Shown one piece after another: positions 52,893-58,658 of a DNA stretch of 64,000 nucleotides. The notes below the pieces were generated by a model. The model did not search any database. It saw nothing but the letters and a program-made list of their open reading frames with translations, and was not told the DNA's origin. This stretch comes from Saccharofermentans sp. Lineage in GTDB: Bacteria; Bacillota; Clostridia; Saccharofermentanales; Saccharofermentanaceae. Position 1 is the stretch's first letter. Every line of letters begins with the position of its first letter. The DNA is taken from contig JAIKYD010000107.1 in assembly GCA_024683485.1 (NCBI GenBank), positions 62,001 to 126,000 on the forward strand, written 5' to 3'. Position numbers and translations under genes: made by a program.

Positions 52893-52933
52893 CCGCAAGA
52901 TTTTGCGGTTGCCATCTCCATAATATTAGCAGA
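52893..52933 (+). repeat. 41-bp upstream element, copy 1
   Basis: CCGCAA (52893-52898) and TTGCGG (52903-52908) are perfect inverted arms around GATT. After eight variable bases comes TCCATAATATTAGCAGA. The same element occurs at 53544; 35 of 41 positions agree by hand count, with the same spacing. If CATAAT is a -10 box, the palindrome sits at about -31, where a -35 contact is expected. It lies 32 bases before the start codon of the next gene. Confidence 0.75.
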
Positions 52934-52964
52934 TACAAAATTACGTTAAGGGAGGTGGACTTTT

Positions 52965-53528
52965 ATGAAATCCATTCAAGTAGCAGCAGGCAGGACAACA
53001 GATCTTAAGAATGTTATAGACATCGACAGAGGAAACGTATTTCTTCTCAGGTGCGGCAAGAGAAACAGCACATATGTAATTTATATTGGAAGAAGACGCA
53101 AGCTAAATTATAAGGCAGAAGAAATGTATCTGATCCTTCATGTCAAAAATCATTACGAGATCGAGAGGCTGGAACCCGGGGAAATTAACCTTGTCGATCA
53201 CATCAGAAGCAAGGGATATAAATGCCAAACACTGAATTATTGTGATCACGTCAATAACTACAAAGAAAAGCTTTTAATCTACAATACCGGATTCGGCATG
53301 TTTACGGAAAACGGATATGCGTTCCAAATACTCAAGTGGACTTTGTCCGGTGCGTTTTTCAAATTTCTGATAGTCCCTTGCGGAAAACCTTTAGACGAAC
53401 TGGATTTTGTCTCAGATTATGACTTTATGGGCAGATACCGCAAGATTATTAAGAAATTTCTGACTGAACCAGAAAACTACGCACAGAACTACGACGAATT
53501 ATTGTCTAAAGCCGAAATCAATTTCTAA
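52965..53528 (+). CDS. Hypothetical protein, first gene of the accessory block
   Basis: The 187-residue soluble protein has a beta-rich N-terminal part (VFLLRCGKRNSTYVIYIG), a central KGYKCQTLNYCDHVNNYKEK segment and a helical end. I recognise no family and see no signal or membrane segment. GGGAGGTGG before ATG 52965 is a strong ribosome site, and the first 41-bp element lies immediately upstream. The gene is followed by the second element, so it can be expressed separately from the other block genes. Confidence 0.55.
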   Translation: MKSIQVAAGRTTDLKNVIDIDRGNVFLLRCGKRNSTYVIYIGRRRKLNYKAEEMYLILHVKNHYEIERLEPGEINLVDHIRSKGYKCQTLNYCDHVNNYKEKLLIYNTGFGMFTENGYAFQILKWTLSGAFFKFLIVPCGKPLDELDFVSDYDFMGRYRKIIKKFLTEPENYAQNYDELLSKAEINF

Positions 53529-53543
53529 ACCACAATTTTATCT

Positions 53544-53584
53544 CCGCAATATTTTGCGGTTGATGTTTCCATAATATTTGCAGA
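53544..53584 (+). repeat. 41-bp upstream element, copy 2
   Basis: CCGCAA (53544-53549) and TTGCGG (53554-53559) surround TATT. Eight variable bases and TCCATAATATTTGCAGA follow. Architecture and spacing equal those of the copy at 52893. It starts 16 bases after the stop codon of the first block gene and precedes the leader of the second. Confidence 0.75.
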
Positions 53585-53588
53585 AAGA

Positions 53589-53624
53589 ATCTGAACTGCC
53601 TTGTTTTCGGCAGTCTTTTCAGAT
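53589..53624 (+). promoter_or_regulatory. Leader hairpin, possible attenuator
   Basis: ATCTGAACTGCC (53589-53600) folds against GGCAG (53609-53613) and TTCAGAT (53618-53624) with a four-base bulge. A shorter fold, ACTGCC/GGCAGT followed by CTTTTC, looks like a weak terminator. It lies downstream of the second 41-bp element and before the ribosome site of the second block gene, so it may reduce or regulate read-through. Confidence 0.45.
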
Positions 53625-53665
53625 GCAAGATTTTTCATTATTCAATTTGTTAAAGGAGGAAGAAC

Positions 53666-54013
53666 ATGAAAGATTATGTAATGTTTGTAGAGAGAAGCTA
53701 TGTGTGGGTTGATAACAACATGGGTTATTACCACGAATTCATTGAGGCATGGGGATTAACGTCAAAAGGCGTGATCGATGAGATCAAAGATCCGAATGAC
53801 ATTTATCATTATTTGTTCATAGAAGAAATCAAGAAGGACGTTGATTGGAAAGAATTCTATTCTCATACGAAGCACTTTGTTCTGACAACGGTCTATATCC
53901 GTGAAGATCATTTGGAACTCTATAACATTAGGCGAAAGAGAGGCAGACCCGCTAAAAATGTGATGAAGCTCATGGCTCAGGAAATAGGAGGTGATGAAGA
54001 TGAGAACGTTTAA
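53666..54013 (+). CDS. Hypothetical protein with AT-hook-like motif
   Basis: The 115-residue protein is rich in aromatic and acidic residues in its first 90 positions (YVWVDNNMGYYHEFIEAWG). Then comes a basic RRKRGRPAKNVM segment whose core RGRP is the AT-hook motif that binds the minor groove of AT-rich DNA. The end is acidic (GGDEDENV). I recognise no family. AAAGGAGG lies before the ATG. Its last 14 bases overlap the start of the next gene, whose ribosome site lies inside this one. Confidence 0.55.
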   Translation: MKDYVMFVERSYVWVDNNMGYYHEFIEAWGLTSKGVIDEIKDPNDIYHYLFIEEIKKDVDWKEFYSHTKHFVLTTVYIREDHLELYNIRRKRGRPAKNVMKLMAQEIGGDEDENV

Positions 54014-54992
54014 CGAGATCAGACCAGAGAGCATTAAATGTGACAACATCTGGAAACTCTATATGGTATTAGTCACATTGGACTCCCCTTACTTAAAGAC
54101 TCGGCTTAGAGGTGATGATACAGAGTATCTGTACCTGATCAAGAGTGTCAGCCTTGAATCCGGAGAAGTTGACTACACGTTTGATCATATGTGCAACATG
54201 GAACTGCCGTACCGTAAGAATGAGACTATCCACTTATGCCTTAAACGCATGCTGTGCAATGAAGAGATCTCGAAGGAACTTGATATAAGCGTCAACTCAT
54301 ATTCTGCCTACGACAGAAAACTTACAGCAAAAGGAATCTTGGACAGACATAACGTTGCTCTCCCAAATAAGGACGAATTGAATAAATCATCTTTCGTACG
54401 GGACATGCCCGTTACATATATCGAGGAAAAGCCTAAACACAAGACAGGTCGTCCACATAAAGGATGGAGGTTAACAAACCAGGAAAGAGCCGCGAGATTC
54501 AAAGCTTTTCTCGATGATAAGGATATTTGGTATATGTGTGATACCGATCTTGGTGTTCCGCACATCACGATGGTTTTCGAGATCCCTGATTGTCTTGTTA
54601 GATGTATTGAAAGCAGTATCTGGTTCTTTGAACGTCATGCAGAGGTCAAGACTTACTATCCGGAAGTGGTGTCCAAGATGTGCGAATGCGGGTGTTTAGA
54701 TGAATTGCTGAAGCTTCTTAACTATATGAATGCCTATGTAATCCCGGGTAATTCCGAAGGCGAAGTCAATCTCTCGCCGAGGTTCTATAACAACCCTGCC
54801 GACTTTTCCATCGTTGAAAGGACGGTCATCAATTACAAGTTCTGGGATGCATTGCCCGATACAGAAGAATACATTACCGGGTGCTGTCCGGAACTTCTTA
54901 ACGACCTTGCACCATTCATCGTAGGTGTTATTACAGGCAATCTTACTTCCGGCAAGGCAATGGAACTGATCGAGACAAACATTCTGAATTAA
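54000..54992 (+). CDS. Hypothetical protein with HTH-like and AT-hook-like segments
   Basis: The start is ATG 54000, eight bases after AGGAGG; GTG 53991 and ATG 53994 fall in or next to that site. The 330-residue protein has a region (about 78-110: CNEEISKELDISVNSYSAYD) that reads like a helix-turn-helix. It also has a basic KTGRPHKGWR segment (about 152) close to an AT hook. The C-terminal 170 residues are mixed and unassigned. DNA binding is plausible from these two features but unproven. It overlaps the previous gene by 14 bases. Confidence 0.55.
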   Translation: MRTFNEIRPESIKCDNIWKLYMVLVTLDSPYLKTRLRGDDTEYLYLIKSVSLESGEVDYTFDHMCNMELPYRKNETIHLCLKRMLCNEEISKELDISVNSYSAYDRKLTAKGILDRHNVALPNKDELNKSSFVRDMPVTYIEEKPKHKTGRPHKGWRLTNQERAARFKAFLDDKDIWYMCDTDLGVPHITMVFEIPDCLVRCIESSIWFFERHAEVKTYYPEVVSKMCECGCLDELLKLLNYMNAYVIPGNSEGEVNLSPRFYNNPADFSIVERTVINYKFWDALPDTEEYITGCCPELLNDLAPFIVGVITGNLTSGKAMELIETNILN

Positions 54993-55008
54993 GAAAGAGG
55001 TGATGAAG

Positions 55009-55287
55009 ATGAGCAACAATAAAGATTTCGTTGTCAGCGTTGAGTTTTACGCGAATGAATCAGACAAGAAGAAAGGAGTTTGCAAAGACAGGTGCACCGT
55101 TAACTTTCCGAAGGATAAGTGCGCGGGGAAGCTCCGGAGGATTACCGCTATCGAGGATGAAAATGAACGTGAGAATGAAATGTGCAGACTGAAGTTCAAA
55201 GTGAAGAGCGCTGCTCTTGATCAGATCAGAAACAAAATCGGCAATGAAGGAATCTTAGTAGCTAATATCGAGGAGGATGCAGTATGA
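55009..55287 (+). CDS. Small hypothetical protein
   Basis: The start is ATG 55009, eight bases after AAAGAGG. The bases GAGGTGATGAAGATGAG around the start are the same as at the preceding gene. The 92-residue product is charged and lysine-rich with a beta-like first half (DFVVSVEFYANES) and three cysteines. I recognise no family. Its stop overlaps the next start by 4 bases, so translation is coupled. Confidence 0.5.
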   Translation: MSNNKDFVVSVEFYANESDKKKGVCKDRCTVNFPKDKCAGKLRRITAIEDENERENEMCRLKFKVKSAALDQIRNKIGNEGILVANIEEDAV

Positions 55288-56036
55288 GAAACATGATGAA
55301 AGAATATCTTGGTGACGATTATTCAGATAACTGTGTCAGGAACTTCTGTCTTTACTGGATAAAGGCTTCACAGGGGAGCGGGTCTGAATGGCGCAAAAAT
55401 AATGATCTTGACTGTCTGTACTATAACGGTGATCTCCGGGCTGACACATTGATGAGCGCGTGGTCACCTGTCAAGATGGTCGCCGATTATCTTAACAGGG
55501 ATACCGGAAAAGTATTCTTCAAAAAGAGAGCTGATTGTGACGATCCGTTTCACGATCTTAGACTCCTGGCAGAGGATACAGATGCATATCTTCCGCCAAA
55601 GCACAGGCTGGTCATTAAACTTAACAAGTTCCTGAAACTTGCGGAGCAGGCTTGCAATTATTTCCTTCTGCCGGACAGCAGGATGAATTGTGAAAGGTAC
55701 AGGATCAACATAAACGGCAAAGCCGTCTGGCTCTTTGATCAGGTGCCCGCAACACTTGCTCATTTGTTTGATAAGGAAAGCCTCGGCAAGTATTTCCTTG
55801 ATGAAAAAGGAAATGTTGACCGGAAAAAGCTGACTGAATGGTTAGTTAATGAAAAACTCACGTTCGGATTTGAGGACGGAAAGACCGATAAAGATCACAT
55901 AAAGCCGCTTATCAAAGGACTTGATCCGTATAAAGCCAAGTGGCTTACAGACGAAGATGAGATTGACGAAGCACTGACATACATGATGTCTTTACTGAGC
56001 GAAAGAAATAAATCATTTGGTAATGAGGAGGTATAA
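55284..56036 (+). CDS. Hypothetical protein
   Basis: The 250-residue protein is soluble and largely helical, with conserved-looking tryptophans (CLYWIKASQGSGSEWRKN, MSAWSPVKMVADYL). A long central helix region follows (PPKHRLVIKLNKFLKLAEQ), and then an acidic C-terminal helix. The later part (KKLTEWLVNEKLTFGFEDG) might be a small helical domain. I recognise no family. The start overlaps the previous stop (ATGA); the next gene starts three bases after the stop. Confidence 0.55.
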   Translation: MRNMMKEYLGDDYSDNCVRNFCLYWIKASQGSGSEWRKNNDLDCLYYNGDLRADTLMSAWSPVKMVADYLNRDTGKVFFKKRADCDDPFHDLRLLAEDTDAYLPPKHRLVIKLNKFLKLAEQACNYFLLPDSRMNCERYRININGKAVWLFDQVPATLAHLFDKESLGKYFLDEKGNVDRKKLTEWLVNEKLTFGFEDGKTDKDHIKPLIKGLDPYKAKWLTDEDEIDEALTYMMSLLSERNKSFGNEEV

Positions 56037-56039
56037 CCC

Positions 56040-56552
56040 ATGTTGAAGAATAATGAAAACAAGATGATCGGACAGGCAAGGCTTAAGCTTTTACTGATGC
56101 TTATGCTCAAGGATATTCCTGAACTCGATGTGAGTGTCAAAGGCGGTCACGGCAAGAATGAGAATCAGATGTACTACTGGATCAAGTGCAATTATTCAGG
56201 ACACGAGTTTTGGATAACTTTTTTCGGGAAGTGGTATGATGCTGAATTCGATATGTACCATAACAACCATGACACCGTCATGTTCGTGCATGCAAAACCC
56301 GGAACAGGCAGAACTTCTCCGAGCAGTTTGTATTCAAAGGACTCTGCATCCAAATCACTCGAATGGACAAATCCTTTGGAATACCTGGAAAATAAGGATG
56401 GTATGTATTACATTACTTCTAAAGACATCCTGGAATCCGATAAACTTGCGGAAGATGTGATCGGAGCGTTTGCCCTGTTTATACTGACTCATACCGATGA
56501 GTTCTTTATCGACTGGATGAGATCATTAAAGTTTAACAAGGAGACTGAATGA
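56040..56552 (+). CDS. Hypothetical protein
   Basis: The 170-residue protein starts with a hydrophobic but short helix (ARLKLLLMLMLKDIPELD), followed by a strand-rich part (MYYWIKCNYSGHEFWITFFG) and a helical end (AFALFILTHTDEFFIDWM). It has no clear membrane anchor. I recognise no family. GAGGAGGT precedes ATG 56040, and its stop overlaps the start of the HD-domain gene by 4 bases, tying it to the enzyme genes downstream. Confidence 0.55.
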   Translation: MLKNNENKMIGQARLKLLLMLMLKDIPELDVSVKGGHGKNENQMYYWIKCNYSGHEFWITFFGKWYDAEFDMYHNNHDTVMFVHAKPGTGRTSPSSLYSKDSASKSLEWTNPLEYLENKDGMYYITSKDILESDKLAEDVIGAFALFILTHTDEFFIDWMRSLKFNKETE

Positions 56553-57115
56553 ACAAGTATTCATTAAGTGACATAGATGAGATAAGAGATTACAACAGGG
56601 ACAGATTCACAGAATTCTTCCCTGCTTCTCTTCAGAGCGAGGAATTGCTTGATTATCTTTACAACAACGCTTACTTCACTGCCCCGTCCGCATGCGGTAT
56701 CCACGGGGCGTGGATAGGCGGCAATTACGATCACAGTATGAAGGTCACAGAATATCTCTTGCAATATACCAAAGATGAGAACCTCACCTGGGAACGCGAA
56801 GAATCGCCGTATATAATCGGTATGTTCCATGATCTCTGCAAGAGCGATATCAGAGACTTCAAAATGACCAAAGACGGAAAGCTTAAGGTGATCACGGTTC
56901 CGAACAAAGATAAGCGTCATGCCGAGAAATCACTGGAACTGATCGCGCCGTTTATCGAGCTTACGATCGAGGAAAAGCTCTGCATCTATTACCACATGGG
57001 CAAATACGATGAGACGCTTGATTACATCGAACTGATGGACAAAGTCGCCCTGAAATATCCCAACATTCTCTGGACGCAGAAAGCTGATACGAGAGCAGCC
57101 AGAGAAGGAATTTAA
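56549..57115 (+). CDS. HD-domain phosphohydrolase
   Basis: The 188-residue protein shows the HD-superfamily metal-binding set: NYDHSMKVTEYL (first His), GMFHDLCKSD (HD pair), HAEKSLELI and YYHMG (further His), and a late Asp in KADTRAA. HD enzymes hydrolyse phosphate esters of nucleotides or related compounds; small forms such as this are found in phages and genomic islands. The substrate is unknown. It is coupled to the preceding unknown gene and lies 11 bases upstream of the metallophosphoesterase gene. Confidence 0.82.
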   Translation: MNKYSLSDIDEIRDYNRDRFTEFFPASLQSEELLDYLYNNAYFTAPSACGIHGAWIGGNYDHSMKVTEYLLQYTKDENLTWEREESPYIIGMFHDLCKSDIRDFKMTKDGKLKVITVPNKDKRHAEKSLELIAPFIELTIEEKLCIYYHMGKYDETLDYIELMDKVALKYPNILWTQKADTRAAREGI

Positions 57116-57126
57116 AAGGAGAATAC

Positions 57127-57840
57127 ATGAAGGTATTAATCATTCCCGATGTCCATCTTAAGCCGTGGATCTTCGATCAGGCTGAAGACATAATGAGAGA
57201 AAAAGATTTTGACCGCGCAGTATTTATCGGCGATCTGGTAGATGACTGGAATCGTCAGAACGATGCCGGTCTTTATGAGGAAACATTGAAACGTGCTGTG
57301 GAGTTCGCAAAGAATCATCCCGATATGCTTTGGTGTTACGGCAATCACGATCTTGCTTATCTATGGGATATATATGATCATCCCGGGTTTTCCGATGATG
57401 CAAAAGATATTGTCTGTGAGTATTTCAACATCCTTGAGGACACTTTGGAATCGCCGGAAAACATAGCAATATTGCACCGCATCGACAATGTGCTTTTCTC
57501 CCACGCAGGACTCGTCAAAGGTTTTGTTGACGATTATTTGGATGACATAAGAGACGGTATTGACGCGGTCATCGATACAGTTAACGGATTTGACCAGAAC
57601 GAACTCTGGGACGATATAAGCCCGGTATGGGCAAGGCCACAGTACCGGAACGGTTTTGAGAATATGTATCCGCCGGAATTCTTTCAGGTGGTCAGACACA
57701 CACCTGTCCCCTGGGTCTTAAAGCAGGGAAATCTTCTTACGACCGATACCTTCTCAACGGCAAGTGACGGAAGACCTATCGGCACTAATGAGTTCAGCTG
57801 GGTGGATACCATGACCAGGGAAGGAGGACCAATCGAATGA
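57127..57840 (+). CDS. Calcineurin-like metallophosphoesterase
   Basis: The 237-residue protein has the metallophosphoesterase motifs in order: DVH (IPDVHLKP), GDLVDDW, GNHD (CYGNHDLAYL) and SHAG, spaced as in PPP-type phosphatases and ApaH-like enzymes. A final His motif is less clear (RHTPVPW). It should be a two-metal phosphodiesterase or phosphatase, acting on nucleotides or a phosphoprotein. It overlaps the next gene by 4 bases. The three phosphohydrolase genes together look like one functional unit. Confidence 0.88.
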   Translation: MKVLIIPDVHLKPWIFDQAEDIMREKDFDRAVFIGDLVDDWNRQNDAGLYEETLKRAVEFAKNHPDMLWCYGNHDLAYLWDIYDHPGFSDDAKDIVCEYFNILEDTLESPENIAILHRIDNVLFSHAGLVKGFVDDYLDDIRDGIDAVIDTVNGFDQNELWDDISPVWARPQYRNGFENMYPPEFFQVVRHTPVPWVLKQGNLLTTDTFSTASDGRPIGTNEFSWVDTMTREGGPIE

Positions 57841-58343
57841 TCGGGAAAATCTTTTTTGATATGGACGGTGTCCTTGCAGACTTCGACAGGGGTGTGGAAG
57901 AACTATGCCACATGCCACCGCAGAATATTAACGGCAAGAGGGATCTTCAAAAAGATGATGAGATGTGGCTTCGGATAAAAAAGACCGGTCACTTCTATGA
58001 CAAACTCGAAATGATGCCCGGCGCATATGAGATGTTTGATCAGATCTACAGCAAATATCCCGGCTGCTGCGAGATCCTTACCGGTATCCCCAAGCCGAAC
58101 CGCGGCATCACTACTGCAGGCGAAGATAAGACCAATTGGGTCCGCAGACTTCTTTCCAAAAACATCAAAGTCAACATCGTTTTCCGTGAAGAAAAACCCC
58201 GTTACTGCTCTGGAACAGACTGCATCCTTATCGATGATTCTATCGAGAACATCAATGACTGGATCAGGTTTGGCGGCACGGGAATACTTCACAAAAGCGC
58301 GGATGAGACAATCGCCAGACTTAAAGAACTCGGCATCTTATGA
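57837..58343 (+). CDS. HAD-superfamily 5'-nucleotidase-like protein
   Basis: The 168-residue protein has the HAD motif 1 FFDMDGVLADFDRG with the nucleophile and acid/base aspartates, a Thr in LTGIP (motif 2), the lysine KTNWVRR (motif 3) and LIDDSIENINDW (motif 4). The order and length are those of the NT5C-like deoxyribonucleotidases often carried by phages. It should dephosphorylate a nucleoside monophosphate. Its ATGA start is coupled to the metallophosphoesterase gene. It is the last gene before a strong terminator. Confidence 0.88.
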   Translation: MIGKIFFDMDGVLADFDRGVEELCHMPPQNINGKRDLQKDDEMWLRIKKTGHFYDKLEMMPGAYEMFDQIYSKYPGCCEILTGIPKPNRGITTAGEDKTNWVRRLLSKNIKVNIVFREEKPRYCSGTDCILIDDSIENINDWIRFGGTGILHKSADETIARLKELGIL

Positions 58344-58411
58344 TCTGATTAACCTGACTCTTCTATAGCCTTAAGGCAAACCAACAAAAACTCCAATTGT
58401 CAACATTATTG

Positions 58412-58452
58412 CGGGGCGTCTCACTAACTTGGGCGAGATGTCCCGTTTTTTT
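58412..58452 (+). terminator. Intrinsic terminator of the accessory block
   Basis: CGGGGCGTCTC (58412-58422) pairs with GAGATGTCCCG (58435-58445), an 11-bp stem with two G-U pairs, followed by seven T. It ends the transcript that begins at the second 41-bp element. Confidence 0.88.
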
Positions 58453-58518
58453 GTGGTCAAAAAGATTAGAAGAGTGACTGTTTTGACGGATTTCTAGAAA
58501 ATTTCTAAAATCGATCAG

Positions 58519-58570
58519 TTTTGTGAAAAATCAAGGAATATCACCTCATATTTCTAAATTTTTCACAAAA
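58519..58570. repeat. 13-bp perfect inverted repeat in an AT-rich spacer
   Basis: TTTTGTGAAAAAT (58519-58531) and ATTTTTCACAAAA (58558-58570) are exact inverted copies with a 26-base spacer. Three TTTCTA repeats lie in and around it. No gene is present in 58453-58650. The element could be a protein-binding site, a cruciform or the trace of an insertion boundary. Confidence 0.5.
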
Positions 58571-58621
58571 TGCTCCTGTTATTATGAAAATTACAGAAAT
58601 CGGGTTTTCATCTTGAAAAAT

Positions 58622-58658
58622 CGAAAAAAATCCAAAAATACCATCCGGGTTCATCCCG
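58622..58658 (-). terminator. Possible terminator for the GH36 operon
   Basis: On the minus strand CGGG (58658..58655) pairs with CCCG (58649..58646), spanning the TGA stop codon of the alpha-galactosidase gene, and a T-rich run follows. The stem is short, so termination may be weak. Confidence 0.4.

Noticed and set aside
52830-58535. Similar stretches TTTTTTGAAAATCA (left) and TTTTGTGAAAAATCA (right) as attachment sites around the block
   Set aside because: The similarity is short and AT-rich, no integrase is present, and such matches are expected by chance in this composition.
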